Positions 1-8,958 of a DNA stretch of 64,000 nucleotides are shown in pieces. Location of the stretch: positions 1-64,000 of the forward strand of contig NZ_WFLI01000007.1 in NCBI RefSeq assembly GCF_009208555.1, read 5' to 3'. The stretch is from Janthinobacterium violaceinigrum (GTDB lineage: Bacteria; Pseudomonadota; Gammaproteobacteria; Burkholderiales; Burkholderiaceae_D). A program made the position numbers and the translations under genes. Under the pieces are notes generated by a model. The model searched no databases. It was not told the origin of the DNA and saw only the letters and a program-made list of their open reading frames with translations. Numbering within the stretch: position 1 is the first letter of the stretch; each line of letters begins with the position of its first letter.

Positions 1-493
1 GCGCGCTTTGCTTGGCGGCCGGATCTTCGATGGCCATCTTGGCCAGCGCGCGCGGTGCCGGCGCTGCCGACAATGGTGCTGGCTGCGGTGCTGGCTGCGG
101 CGCCGCGTCAGCAGCCAGCGGCGGAACAGACGCCGTGGCGGCGGGCGCGGGCATCGCATCCTGCGTGACCGGCTCGCCTACCACGGGGAATTGCGCCGGC
201 TTCGAGCCGAACCAGTCCACGCCGATCATATTCACCGTCAGCAGCACGGCGGCGGCCAGGCCCAGCGGAACGCGCCAGCGCTGCAGGGAATCGGGCGCCT
301 TTTTCGCCGGCAAGGTGCGCAGCACGCCATCGGCGCTGTCGTTGGCCGCTGCCGGCTGGTGCAAGGCCTTTTCCGCATCGGCCAGGATGGCCGCATCGAG
401 CGCGCTGGAAGGCGCCGGCTGCGGCAAGCTGGCCAGCAGCGCGTTCAATTCCTCGTCGTGCCGTTCGTCGTTATCTTGATTGTGCGTATTCAT
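1..493 (-). CDS. Putative anti-sigma factor, single-pass membrane protein (partial, 3' end outside window)
   Basis: About 164 residues are visible before the window edge cuts the gene. The N-terminal 70 residues are acidic and hydrophilic, with an Asp/Glu/His-rich start. One hydrophobic segment follows at about residues 75-93, and then a Pro/Ala-rich stretch that would lie in the periplasm. The ATG overlaps the stop of the sigma factor gene (ATGA), so the two are translationally coupled. That arrangement, together with the topology, is typical of membrane anti-sigma factors that hold an ECF sigma factor inactive. No zinc-binding ZAS motif (HxxxCxxC) is visible in the part present, so the function rests on context and topology rather than on a recognised domain. 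It could instead be an unrelated coupled membrane protein. Confidence 0.6.
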   Translation of the reverse strand, partial: MNTHNQDNDERHDEELNALLASLPQPAPSSALDAAILADAEKALHQPAAANDSADGVLRTLPAKKAPDSLQRWRVPLGLAAAVLLTVNMIGVDWFGSKPAQFPVVGEPVTQDAMPAPAATASVPPLAADAAPQPAPQPAPLSAAPAPRALAKMAIEDPAAKQSA

Positions 494-1056
494 GCCTGTC
501 CTCCCGCGCCATTGGCACTGTCCAGTCCTGCCCGCAGCTTCTGCATGGCGTAGCGCAGCCGGCTCTTGACGGTTTCCGCTTCCGCCCCCGTCACCACGGC
601 GATATCCTGGATGCTCATGCCGCTGAACTGCTGCAGCACCAGCGCTTCCTTTTGCTCGGCCGGCAGCGCCGCGATGGCCGCATGCAGCAGCGCGTGCTGC
701 CGTTTCTGCTCCAGCGACTGCAGCGGCGATGCGCCCTCGTCCGCCAGTTCGCCCGTTTCCTCCTGTTCCTGCCCTTCCCGCTGGCGCAGCAGGTCGATCA
801 GGCGGTTGCGCGCGATCTGGTACAGATAGGTGCGAAACGCGGCCTGCGGCTGGTAGCCCGTGCGCACCGCATGCAGGCTGGCCCAGGCATCCTGCACGAT
901 CTCGTCCACCCACGCGCGGCGCGGTGCGCGCCAGGCCACGAAGCGGTACAGGCCCTGGCTATGGCGCCGGTACAATTCGCGGAACGCCGGCAGGTCGCCG
1001 GCGCCGTAGCGCAGCATCAGGTCTTCATCCGTGGCAGTGAGTAGGGTGTCGGGCAT
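490..1056 (-). CDS. ECF-type RNA polymerase sigma factor
   Basis: This 188-residue protein has the two-domain layout of group 4 sigma factors. Region 2 starts near residue 12 (DEDLMLRYGAGD) and includes the conserved DIVQDAW-like core (VDEIVQDAWASL). Region 4 covers about residues 130-178 (LPAEQKEALVLQQFSGMSI, then a helix-turn-helix ending KSRLRYAMQKLR). It would direct RNA polymerase to a small regulon in response to an envelope or stress signal. I chose the ATG at 1056, which gives MPDTLLTATDEDL; the open frame runs further upstream, but that part would overlap the beta-propeller gene. It lies 61 bases after that gene and overlaps the putative anti-sigma gene by 4 bases, so the three are probably co-transcribed. 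Confidence 0.88.
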   Translation of the reverse strand: MPDTLLTATDEDLMLRYGAGDLPAFRELYRRHSQGLYRFVAWRAPRRAWVDEIVQDAWASLHAVRTGYQPQAAFRTYLYQIARNRLIDLLRQREGQEQEETGELADEGASPLQSLEQKRQHALLHAAIAALPAEQKEALVLQQFSGMSIQDIAVVTGAEAETVKSRLRYAMQKLRAGLDSANGAGGQA

Positions 1057-1117
1057 GCGATCCAGTGTAGCCGAACTGCGCGGCAGCGACAAATGCCGCG
1101 CGTCGCTCACCATCGCG

Positions 1118-3001
1118 TCAGCGTGCAACTGGCGCATAGCTGATGCGGCGCACTTCGCGGACCTGCCCTTCCTTGAGCGCGCCTTCCACCAGTTCATAGC
1201 CGAGCAAGGCGAAGACCCGGCCCTGCAGGAACAGGGGACGCGCATTGCCATACCAGTCCACGCAGGACGCGCGGCAGCCATCGTCCGGGGGCTGACCGGG
1301 CCGCGCCGCCAGCGCGCCCAGTTCCATCAATTGCAAGCCGCTGTTACGCAGGTACAGCACGGACGCCGATGACTTGTTCAAGCCTGGCCGCTCGTCCGCG
1401 CCCAGGATGGGCAGGCCGATCACGCCCTCGTTTGCCGCTTGCGGCTTGTAGAAAAAGCCGTGGCTGCGCGATTCGCCCTGCACCGCATCGGCACGGATAT
1501 AGCGCGTGGCAACCGCCGCCTGCGCCCCCAGGCGGATGCTGCTGAAATACAGATCCTTGCCCTGCGCGCCGATCACCACGGCGTCATCGCCCAGCGCTTC
1601 GATGCGTTCCACGCCGTGCGGCAGGGACAAGGCTTGCACGCTGCCCCCATCGGCCCAGCGCACGGCATACAAGGGCTGGCGCGGCCAGGCCTGGTCTGCC
1701 TTGCGGCGTCCGGGATTGCCCGGATTGCCGTACAACAGATACGCACCCACATAGCGGTTCTGCAGTCCATAGCCCCCACCGCCGGGTAGCGGCTGGTAGC
1801 TGCCGGCCGGCGCGCTGTCGCGGCCATCGGAAAACGAGGCCAGGGGCACGCGCAGCAAGGCCATGTCGCCCCGGCCCCGCGTGCCATCCCACATGGCGTC
1901 GCCCTGCCCTTCGGAGCGCAGCAGGACGTTCAGGTGGCCGTCAGCGCTTTCCAGGAACGAGAACTGGTCGACGGGTGCGCCGGCCACTTTGAGGGCGCTG
2001 GGCGCGCTGCCGTCGAGGGGGATGCGGAACAGGCCCGAATCGCTGCCCCGGCGCGTCGTCCACACGTACACGGATTCTCCCGAGACGTAGAACACGCGCC
2101 CTTGCGGCCCCATGACGGCGGTGGCTTCGCAGCGCATGTCGCGCTGCGCCAGGTCGCACACGGTGACCGTGTGCAGGGCCAGACTGGTACCCGGTTCCGG
2201 TTCGTCGTCGGTGCGGTAGATGCGCGTGGCCGGAGCGATGCGCTTGAAGTCCGATGGCACGGCGTCGGGACGCCAGCGGCGCAGCGCGGGAAAGCCGCCG
2301 AACGGGTCGCCACGGCGCAGGTTCAGCGACAAGGGCGAGTAAAACACCAGCTTGCTGCCGATCAAACGGCTCGCGTAATTGCGCGAGGAATAGTAATCGT
2401 TGGAGCGCAGGTGGTAGGTGGAACGGTAGGCCAGCTTGCCGTCTGCCGCGATGTCGAACAGGCCGATCTCCGTGCCGCCGCGGCTGTAGCTGTAGCCGAT
2501 CACCACCACCGTGTCGCCATCGATCAGCATCTCGTCATACCAGTTGCCCGACGGATCGCTGCCAGGCGCGAACGCGTCGAGCGAGGCGACGGGCTGCAAG
2601 GCATTGCCGCCCACCTGCACGGTAAACAGCTTGCCGCGTCGGAGCATCACCAGGTGCTTGCCATGCAGCTTGACGATGCCGCCTTCGTCCACGCCCGCCG
2701 TCTGCACATTGGTGACCGATTCGGCCGCCTCCGCCGATGCCGCCGGTGCCGCTTTCGCCACCATGGGCGCGGCCGGGGGCGCCGGCGGGGGCGCGGCCAT
2801 GTACTGCGCCGTGGCACGCTGCAGTTTCTGCTGCTTCAGCAGCAGCGCCTCCTGGCGCGCCTGCACTTGCTGCAGGTAGCTGCTCAACGCCTGCTCGCTG
2901 GCAAACGGCGCCAGGGTCTTGCGCGGCGCCGTGCCGGCGGCATGGCAGCCTGCCGACAGCAGCAGGGACAGTATCACGGTGATCTTGAGGGCGCTGGACA
3001 T
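1118..3001 (-). CDS. Beta-propeller domain lipoprotein (PF09826-like)
   Basis: A 627-residue exported protein. The N-terminus is a lipoprotein signal (hydrophobic stretch, then LSAGC with the lipidated cysteine at residue 19), followed by a coiled-coil-like Gln-rich helix and a Pro/Ala linker (about 40-95). The motif TNVQTAGVDEGG at residues 97-108 is the characteristic opening of the secreted beta-propeller family; the rest is rich in short beta-strands and Gly/Asp turns, as expected for propeller blades. The molecular function of this family is not established. It lies between the TRIC/PBP genes and the ECF sigma gene on the same strand, with 94 and 61 base gaps, so an envelope role linked to the sigma factor is plausible but inferred. 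Confidence 0.8.
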   Translation of the reverse strand: MSSALKITVILSLLLSAGCHAAGTAPRKTLAPFASEQALSSYLQQVQARQEALLLKQQKLQRATAQYMAAPPPAPPAAPMVAKAAPAASAEAAESVTNVQTAGVDEGGIVKLHGKHLVMLRRGKLFTVQVGGNALQPVASLDAFAPGSDPSGNWYDEMLIDGDTVVVIGYSYSRGGTEIGLFDIAADGKLAYRSTYHLRSNDYYSSRNYASRLIGSKLVFYSPLSLNLRRGDPFGGFPALRRWRPDAVPSDFKRIAPATRIYRTDDEPEPGTSLALHTVTVCDLAQRDMRCEATAVMGPQGRVFYVSGESVYVWTTRRGSDSGLFRIPLDGSAPSALKVAGAPVDQFSFLESADGHLNVLLRSEGQGDAMWDGTRGRGDMALLRVPLASFSDGRDSAPAGSYQPLPGGGGYGLQNRYVGAYLLYGNPGNPGRRKADQAWPRQPLYAVRWADGGSVQALSLPHGVERIEALGDDAVVIGAQGKDLYFSSIRLGAQAAVATRYIRADAVQGESRSHGFFYKPQAANEGVIGLPILGADERPGLNKSSASVLYLRNSGLQLMELGALAARPGQPPDDGCRASCVDWYGNARPLFLQGRVFALLGYELVEGALKEGQVREVRRISYAPVAR

Positions 3002-3095
3002 CGCTTCTTCTCCGGTTGGCTGGGGTGTCCAACATGAAACGCAGCGGCGGAGAAAAAGGGGTTAAAGGCGCGTAAAAATAGTCGCGCAGCTGCCG

Positions 3096-3719
3096 CTACT
3101 CGAAACCCCGGATGCGGTCGCCGTTAAAATTCGGCAAACGCCACTCGAAATGCAGGGCCAGGAAACGGAACAGGAAACCGGCGCCGATGGATGCCAGCTG
3201 GGCCACCGAGCTGTCGACCTGGAAGTACAGCAGGCCCACGTACAGGCTGCCCGTAAACAGGGCCACGGTGGCATACACTTCGCGCTGCAGCACGAGGGGA
3301 ATCTGGTTGCACAGGATGTCGCGCAGCAGGCCGCCGAAGACGCCCGTGATCATCCCCGCCAGCACGACGATGGCCGGATGCATCTTGGCCGACATGGCGA
3401 TGTCGCAGCCGATCACGCAGAACGCCACCAGGCCCAGGCCATCGACCAGCAGGAAGACGGCGCGCAAATGGTGCAGGTAGCGCGCGACAAAGGCCGTGAC
3501 GATGGCCGCGCCGATGGTAAACAGCAGGTACTCGGGATGCGCGATCCAGCCCAGCGGATAGTGCCCCAGCAGCACGTCGCGCACGGTGCCGCCGCCCAGC
3601 GCCGTGACGGTGCCGATCATGCAGATGCCGAACAAGTCCATGCCGCGCCGCATGCCCATGATGGCGCCGGACATCGCTTCGGCGACAATCGCCACCAGGT
3701 AAATCGTATATAACAGCAT
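3096..3719 (-). CDS. TRIC / UPF0126 family membrane protein (YadS/YicG-like)
   Basis: 207 residues with about seven hydrophobic segments arranged as two related three-helix halves. The Gly-rich signature GTVTALGGGTVRDVLLG near residues 37-53 and its counterpart in the second half (ITGVFGGLLRDILCNQIPLVL) are typical of the UPF0126 / glycine-transporter fold, whose bacterial members are described as trimeric intracellular cation channels or, in some cases, glycine-related transporters. The start codon lies only 4 bases after the stop of the penicillin-binding protein gene, so the two are probably co-transcribed. The substrate cannot be read from the sequence. Confidence 0.85.
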   Translation of the reverse strand: MLLYTIYLVAIVAEAMSGAIMGMRRGMDLFGICMIGTVTALGGGTVRDVLLGHYPLGWIAHPEYLLFTIGAAIVTAFVARYLHHLRAVFLLVDGLGLVAFCVIGCDIAMSAKMHPAIVVLAGMITGVFGGLLRDILCNQIPLVLQREVYATVALFTGSLYVGLLYFQVDSSVAQLASIGAGFLFRFLALHFEWRLPNFNGDRIRGFE

Positions 3720-3723
3720 GGTC

Positions 3724-6210
3724 TTACTCTTCCGAAAATGATTTGAGAATTTGTTCGCGTTCGCGCGCTTCGCTCAGGGCCCGCGCCTCGTGGCCGGCGC
3801 CGCTGGTGCCGCGCTGTTCGCCGTTGGCCAGGCGCGTGTCGGCGCCCAGGCTGCCGGGCGCGCCGCTGCCGCAGCTGACGCTGCTGTGGATGAAGGCATG
3901 GCTGTCCTGCAGGCAGTTGCCGGCCAGGTATTCGGCATACACGTAATCGCCATCGAGCAGGGCCAGGCCCTGCGGTTCGGCCAATACCTGTTCGCGGCGG
4001 CCTTGCACGGCCACCTGCATGTAGTCGCGCCAGACGGGCAGCGCCAGCGTCCCGCCCGTGGCGTTGCCCAGGCTCTTAGGCTGGTCGTAGCCGAGCCAGA
4101 CGACGGAGACGAGGCCCGAGGAATAGCCGGCGAACCAGGCGTCGTACGCGTTATTCGATGTGCCCGTCTTGCCGGCCGCGTCGCCCCTGCCCAGCGCCAG
4201 CGCTCCGCGTCCCGTGCCGCTCTTGACGACGTCGCGCAGCATGCTGTCCATGACGTAGGCATTGCGCGTGGAGATCACTTGCGTGCCGGGTGCCGGCTCG
4301 CCCTTGGCACGGGGCGCCGCATCGCTGTACAGCACCGCGCCGCTGCGGCCGCGCACTTCCTTGATCAGTTTCGGCGGCATCTGCACGCCGCCGTTGGCAA
4401 ACACGGCATACGATTGCGCCAGTTGCAGCGGGGTGACGGCGCCCGCGCCCAAGGCCAGCGGCAAGGAGACGGGATTGCGCGCGCTCTCGAAACCGAAGCG
4501 CGTGGCGTAGTACTGCACGTAGCCGGGACCGGCCGCCTGCATCAGGCTGACGGCCACCAGGTTTTTCGAGCGCACCAGGCCGCGCCGCACGCTGATGAAG
4601 CCTTCATAGTTGTTGCCGTAATTGCGCGGCCGCCACGGCTGCGCGCCCGTTTCCTGCGGCAGCAGCAGGCGCTGCGTATCGTCGACGGCCGTGCCGGGAA
4701 AATATCCCTTTTCCAGCGCCGCCGAATACACGAAGGGCTTGAAGCTGGAACCGGGCTGGCGGTAAGCCTGCGTGGCGTGGTTGTAGTGGTTGCGGTAGAA
4801 ATCGAAGCCGCCCGCCATGGCGACGATCTCGCCGCTGTGCGCATCGACGGAAATGAGCGCGCCTTCCATCTCGGGCAGCTGGCTCACCAGCCAGCGGTTC
4901 TTGGCCCCGTCGTGCAGCACGCGGATCACGCTGCCTTCGACGATGGCGCGCTTGCCATCCCACTGCAGCTTGCCGCCCAGGCGCGCATCCGAGGCCGCGA
5001 GCACGATCTCGTCGCCATTGCGCAGCTGCGCCTTGATCTGGCGCGCGCCGGTGCTCTCCACCTTGCGCACCAGCGCGGCGCGCAGCTCGCCGCTGTCCGG
5101 ATAGGCGGCCAGCTGGCGCGCCACGCTGTCTTGCGAAGCGGCCAGGCGCGCTTCCGGGCCGCGGTAGCCGCGCCGCGCCTGCGCGTTCAGCAAGCCGTCG
5201 CGCAGCGACTTGTCGGCTGCCCGCTGCGGCGCCATGCGGATGGTGGTCGTCACGTCCAGGCCCATGCTGTAGGCCCCTTCGGGATAGCTTTGCAGGATCA
5301 GCTGGCGCGCTTCCTCGACCGCATACGCGGCCGCGTGCACGGAGCTGTTGCGGTCCTTGTTCAGGGCCAGCTTTTCCGCCACGGCAGCCTCGTATTCGGC
5401 CGGCGTGATGTAGCCCAGTTCACGCATGCGCTGCAGGATGTAATGCTGGCGCACGGTGGCGCGCTGGGGATTCGCAACGGGATTGTAGGCCGATGGCGCC
5501 TTGGGCAAGCCGGCCAGCATGGCCGCTTCGGCGATGCTGACCTCGGCCAGGGGCTTGTCGAAATAGATGTTCGAGGCGGCGGAAAAGCCGTAGGAACGCT
5601 CGCCCAGGTAAATCTGGTTCATATACAGTTCCAGCAGCTTGTCCTTGCTGTAGTGCTGTTCCAGCTTGTAGGCGAGCAGCATCTCCGTCAGCTTACGCTG
5701 CACGGTCTTTTCGCGCGACAGGAAGAAGTCGCGCGCCACCTGCATGGTGATGGTGCTGGCGCCCTGCGCATGGTGGCCCGTGACGACGTTGGCCAGGGTC
5801 GCGCGCGTGAGGCCATAGAAGTCGACGGCGCCGTGTTCGTAGAAGCGCGCATCCTCGATGGCCAATAAAGCCTGGCGCATGCGCAGGGGGATATCCTTCA
5901 AGGGCAGGAATTCGCGGCGCTCTTCGCCGTATTCGGCCAGCAGCTCGCCTTCGCTGGAAAAAATCCGCAGCGGCAGCGCGGGCTTGTACTGGGCCAGATG
6001 CTCGACGGCCGGCAGGTCCTGCCATGCCTGGCGCAGCCAGTAACCGCCCGCCAGGGCTGCGGACAAGCCCAGGCCCAGGGTCAGTCCCAGGCCGAATTTC
6101 AGATTGCGCACCAGCTTCGATGGCGGCTTGCGGGCGGCGCCGCTGCCGTCTTTCGCGCTGTCTTTCGCGCCGCTTTTTTCACTGTCCTGTGCCGTATCTT
6201 GCGTGTCCAT
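3724..6210 (-). CDS. mrcA: Bifunctional peptidoglycan glycosyltransferase/transpeptidase (class A PBP, PBP1a family)
   Basis: 828 residues. A charged cytoplasmic tail (1-33) leads into one membrane anchor (about 36-58). The GT51 glycosyltransferase domain follows, with the catalytic glutamate in AIEDARFYEHG (Glu119), the GASTITMQVAR motif (150-160) and the NQIYLG motif (198-203). The transpeptidase domain has the acyl-serine motif SSFK (Ser488-Lys491), SKN (548-550) and KTGTS (681-685). All catalytic motifs are intact, so it should polymerise and cross-link peptidoglycan at the inner membrane. Length and motif order fit the PBP1a family. The gene starts its own transcription unit, divergent from the argP-like gene across 144 bases, and is followed directly by the TRIC gene. 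The symbol is by family, since paralogues may exist elsewhere. Confidence 0.93.
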   Translation of the reverse strand: MDTQDTAQDSEKSGAKDSAKDGSGAARKPPSKLVRNLKFGLGLTLGLGLSAALAGGYWLRQAWQDLPAVEHLAQYKPALPLRIFSSEGELLAEYGEERREFLPLKDIPLRMRQALLAIEDARFYEHGAVDFYGLTRATLANVVTGHHAQGASTITMQVARDFFLSREKTVQRKLTEMLLAYKLEQHYSKDKLLELYMNQIYLGERSYGFSAASNIYFDKPLAEVSIAEAAMLAGLPKAPSAYNPVANPQRATVRQHYILQRMRELGYITPAEYEAAVAEKLALNKDRNSSVHAAAYAVEEARQLILQSYPEGAYSMGLDVTTTIRMAPQRAADKSLRDGLLNAQARRGYRGPEARLAASQDSVARQLAAYPDSGELRAALVRKVESTGARQIKAQLRNGDEIVLAASDARLGGKLQWDGKRAIVEGSVIRVLHDGAKNRWLVSQLPEMEGALISVDAHSGEIVAMAGGFDFYRNHYNHATQAYRQPGSSFKPFVYSAALEKGYFPGTAVDDTQRLLLPQETGAQPWRPRNYGNNYEGFISVRRGLVRSKNLVAVSLMQAAGPGYVQYYATRFGFESARNPVSLPLALGAGAVTPLQLAQSYAVFANGGVQMPPKLIKEVRGRSGAVLYSDAAPRAKGEPAPGTQVISTRNAYVMDSMLRDVVKSGTGRGALALGRGDAAGKTGTSNNAYDAWFAGYSSGLVSVVWLGYDQPKSLGNATGGTLALPVWRDYMQVAVQGRREQVLAEPQGLALLDGDYVYAEYLAGNCLQDSHAFIHSSVSCGSGAPGSLGADTRLANGEQRGTSGAGHEARALSEAREREQILKSFSEE

Positions 6211-6354
6211 ATGGTCATTCCCTTGCTGCCAGGAGGCCCCGCGCAGGCGCGCGGCACTCCATCAAAGAAGCATTGTGCACTGCAACACACCTATCCTTAT
6301 AAAAAGTAAGTATTATTTAGTATTGATAAATTTTTCTTATGTTAGGCGCGCACC

Positions 6355-7242
6355 ATGAACCTGAATCCCAAGCACACGGAAGCGTTCCGCGCCGTCGTCG
6401 AAACGGGCAGTTTCGAACAGGCGGCGCTGCAGCTGCACCTGACCTCGCCCGCCATTTCGCAGCGCGTGCGGGCGCTGGAAAGCCAGCTGGGCAACGCGCT
6501 GATCGTGCGCAGCCGTCCCGCGCGCGCCACGCGCATGGGCCAGCGCCTGATGCAGTACCTAAAGCGGGCCAAGCTGCTGGAAGCGGACCTGGAAGCGGAA
6601 CTGGCGGTGCAACAGGATGCCCCGCTGACCCTGGTGCTGGCGCTGAACGCCGATTCGATGGGCACCTGGTTCTTCCCTGCCCTGTCCGAAGTGCTGATAC
6701 GCGAGCGCGTGCTGCTGGACCTGACCGTGGAAGACCAGGACCACACCTATACCTTGCTGGAAACGGGCATGGCCATCGGCTGCATCAGCACGGAAGCAAA
6801 ACCCATGCGCGGCTGCACGGCCGAGCCGCTGGGCGTGATGCGCTACTGGCTGGTGGCTACGCCCGCGTTCCGCCAGCAGTGGTTCGCGCATGGCCTGACG
6901 CGCAAGGCGGCGCGCACGGCGCCCGTCGTCGCCTACACGCGCAAGGACACCTTGCAGTCGTCGTACCTGCAGGAAGCGCTGGGCTTGCCCGAAGGCGCCT
7001 ACCCCTGCCATTACGTGCCGGGCGCCACCTCGCACTTCAACGCCATCCGCTACGGCCTGGGCTACGGCATGGTGCCGGAATTGCTGCTCAAGGCGAATGC
7101 GGACGGCGAACTGGTGGAAATGCTCACGCCCAAGACCCCGGCCGACGTGGCCCTGTACTGGCACACGTGGAAGGTGCAGTCGCCGCGCCTGGAACAGCTG
7201 TCGCGGCAAATCGTCGTGGCGGCGCGCAGCATGCTGAAATAG
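6355..7242 (+). CDS. argP: LysR-family regulator of the ArgP type
   Basis: 295 residues. The N-terminal winged helix-turn-helix (about 5-65, with GSFEQAALQLHLTSPAISQRVRALE) and the C-terminal substrate-binding domain are complete. The sequence around LALNADSMGTWFFPAL and LDLTVEDQDHTYTLLETGMAIGCIS matches the ArgP/IciA subfamily, which senses arginine and lysine and usually activates an adjacent amino-acid exporter gene (argO/lysE). No such exporter lies beside it here: upstream is the divergent PBP gene and downstream a convergent ABC permease gene. The start is the ATG within CACCATGAAC, which directly begins the HTH domain. The subfamily assignment is by recognition of the sequence; the ligand is inferred. 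Confidence 0.85.
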   Translation: MNLNPKHTEAFRAVVETGSFEQAALQLHLTSPAISQRVRALESQLGNALIVRSRPARATRMGQRLMQYLKRAKLLEADLEAELAVQQDAPLTLVLALNADSMGTWFFPALSEVLIRERVLLDLTVEDQDHTYTLLETGMAIGCISTEAKPMRGCTAEPLGVMRYWLVATPAFRQQWFAHGLTRKAARTAPVVAYTRKDTLQSSYLQEALGLPEGAYPCHYVPGATSHFNAIRYGLGYGMVPELLLKANADGELVEMLTPKTPADVALYWHTWKVQSPRLEQLSRQIVVAARSMLK

Positions 7243-8115
7243 CTACCGCTGCATGCCCCAGCGTTTCAGGGTGACGCGTTCCAGGCTGCGAAAGCCGATG
7301 TTTTCCACCAGCAGACCGATGACGATGACGGCTGCCAGGCCCGCAAACACCTTGTCCGTGTACAGCTCGTTGCGGTTCTGGAAGATGTACCAGCCCAGGC
7401 CGCCCTGGCCCGACGTGGTACCAAATACCAGTTCGGCCGCGATCAGGGTGCGCCAGGCAAACGCCCAGCCGATCTTCAAGCCCGAGACGATGGACGGCAA
7501 GGCGCCCGGCACGAGGATGTGCAGCACCAGGCGCAAGCCGCTCAGCCCGTAGTTGCGGCCCGCCATGCGCAGGGTCTCGGGCACGCCCTGGAAGCCCGCA
7601 TACGTATTCAAGGCCAGCGGCCACATCACGGAATGGACGATGACGAAGATCAGGCTGGCGCGTCCCAGGCCGAACCACAGCAAGGCCAGCGGCAGCAGGG
7701 CGATGGCGGGCAAGGGATTGAGCATGGCCGTCAGGGTTTCCAGCACATCGCGTCCGATGCGGCTGGACACGGCTAGCAAGGTCAGCACGAAGGCAGCCAG
7801 CACGCCCACCGCATAGCCCTGCAGCAAGACGAAGAGGGAGGCGGCCGTACGCGTGAGCAATTCGCCGCTGGCGATACCGCCGATGAACGCCTGCGCCGTC
7901 TGCAGAAAACTGGGCAACAATAAATCGTTGTGCGTCCAGCGCGCCGCGCCCTCCCACAGCAAAGCGAGGCCAAGCAAAATGAAGGCCTTGCGCCACAGCG
8001 CATGCTGGCCCAGGCGCTGCCAGCGCGACAACGGCCGTTCGACAGCCACGCCGGCCGGCGGCGGCGCCGCGTACACGAACTCCTGACGGATCGGTGGTTC
8101 CAGCAGCGCGCTCAT
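7243..8115 (-). CDS. ABC transporter permease, NitT/TauT (SsuC/TauC) type
   Basis: 290 residues with six predicted membrane segments and the BPD_transp_1 EAA loop near residues 195-225 (GRNYGLSGLRLVLHILVPGALPSIVSGLKIGWAFAWR). It would form the membrane channel of an importer for an anionic or sulfonated organic compound, working with the ATPase and binding protein encoded upstream. The ATG overlaps the stop of the ATPase gene (ATGA, 4 bases), so translation is coupled. It is the last gene of the dioxygenase-binding protein-ATPase-permease unit and converges with the argP-like gene; only a few bases separate the two stop codons. The substrate is not readable from the permease. Confidence 0.9.
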   Translation of the reverse strand: MSALLEPPIRQEFVYAAPPPAGVAVERPLSRWQRLGQHALWRKAFILLGLALLWEGAARWTHNDLLLPSFLQTAQAFIGGIASGELLTRTAASLFVLLQGYAVGVLAAFVLTLLAVSSRIGRDVLETLTAMLNPLPAIALLPLALLWFGLGRASLIFVIVHSVMWPLALNTYAGFQGVPETLRMAGRNYGLSGLRLVLHILVPGALPSIVSGLKIGWAFAWRTLIAAELVFGTTSGQGGLGWYIFQNRNELYTDKVFAGLAAVIVIGLLVENIGFRSLERVTLKRWGMQR

Positions 8116-8957
8116 ACGGCCTCCCGCTGCGGCTGGTCCTCGTGCTGGACGGGAACCACGTCCTCATCAAACAGCAGACCGTGGATGCGGCTGCTGGCGG
8201 CCTGGAATTCCGCGCTGCCCCCGCTGTACAAGCCGAACTGATGGCTGTTCAGCTCGGCGCGCACGCGGCCCGGATGGGGCGACAGCAGCAGGATGCGGTT
8301 ACCCACGACCAAGGCTTCCTCGATCGAATGCGTGACGAACACGAGCGTAAAACGCAGCTCTTCCCACAGGCGGCTCAGCTCTTCCTGCATCTTGCGCCGC
8401 GTGAGGGCGTCGAGGGCGGCAAACGGTTCATCCATCAGCAGCACTTCCGGCTGCATGGCCAGCGCGCGCGCGATGGCCACCCGCTGCTTCATGCCGCCCG
8501 ACAAAGTATGCGGATGGGCATATTCAAAACCGGCCAGGCCCACCTTGGCGATCCAGTGATGGGCGCGCTCGCGGGCCGCCACCTTGTCCAGCCGCTTGCT
8601 GGCAAGCAAGGGGAACATGACGTTTTCCAGCACGGTTTTCCAGGGCGGCAACTGGTCGAATTCCTGGAACACGACGACCCTGTCCGGCCCCGGCTTCGTG
8701 ATGATTTTTTCCTGCATGGTGATGCTGCCCGCGCGCGGCGCAATGAAACCGGCCACGGCTTTCAGCAGGGACGACTTGCCGCAGCCGGACGGTCCCAGCA
8801 GCACAAAACGGTCGCCCCGGAACACGTCGAAACTGACGTCGTGCGTGGCGCGCACGGTGCGCTGTTCCGTCCGGTATTCCAGGCTGACATTCCTGACGCT
8901 GAGCAAGGGTGCCACCGCCACGGGCGGGCGCACCAAATGAAAGGCGGGTGCGTTCAT
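8112..8957 (-). CDS. ABC transporter ATP-binding protein, NitT/TauT (SsuB/TauB) type
   Basis: 281 residues from the chosen start. It contains Walker A (GPSGCGKSS), a Q-loop (VVFQEFDQLPPW), the signature LSGGMKQRVAIARAL and Walker B (EVLLMDEPFAALD), followed by the switch histidine (FVTHSIEEAL). It energises uptake through the adjacent permease. The frame is open 11 codons further upstream, but the ATG at 8957 is preceded on the coding strand by AAGGAGG at good spacing, so I start there with MNAPAFHLV. The start lies one base after the stop of the binding-protein gene. A C-terminal extension of about 40 residues beyond the nucleotide-binding core is present, as is common in this family. Confidence 0.92.
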   Translation of the reverse strand: MNAPAFHLVRPPVAVAPLLSVRNVSLEYRTEQRTVRATHDVSFDVFRGDRFVLLGPSGCGKSSLLKAVAGFIAPRAGSITMQEKIITKPGPDRVVVFQEFDQLPPWKTVLENVMFPLLASKRLDKVAARERAHHWIAKVGLAGFEYAHPHTLSGGMKQRVAIARALAMQPEVLLMDEPFAALDALTRRKMQEELSRLWEELRFTLVFVTHSIEEALVVGNRILLLSPHPGRVRAELNSHQFGLYSGGSAEFQAASSRIHGLLFDEDVVPVQHEDQPQREAV

Positions 8958-8958
8958 G

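Noticed and set aside
1057..1281. N-terminal extension of the ECF sigma factor gene
   Set aside because: It would overlap the end of the beta-propeller gene, and the residues are not sigma-like.
1934..3037. Long open frame on the plus strand opposite the beta-propeller gene
   Set aside because: It is the GC-rich antisense shadow; composition is His/Arg/Gln-rich without any family-like motif, and the minus-strand gene has a lipobox and a family motif.
3751..5868. 705-codon open frame opposite the penicillin-binding protein gene
   Set aside because: The minus-strand frame has all class A PBP motifs; the plus-strand frame is the usual complement shadow in GC-rich DNA.
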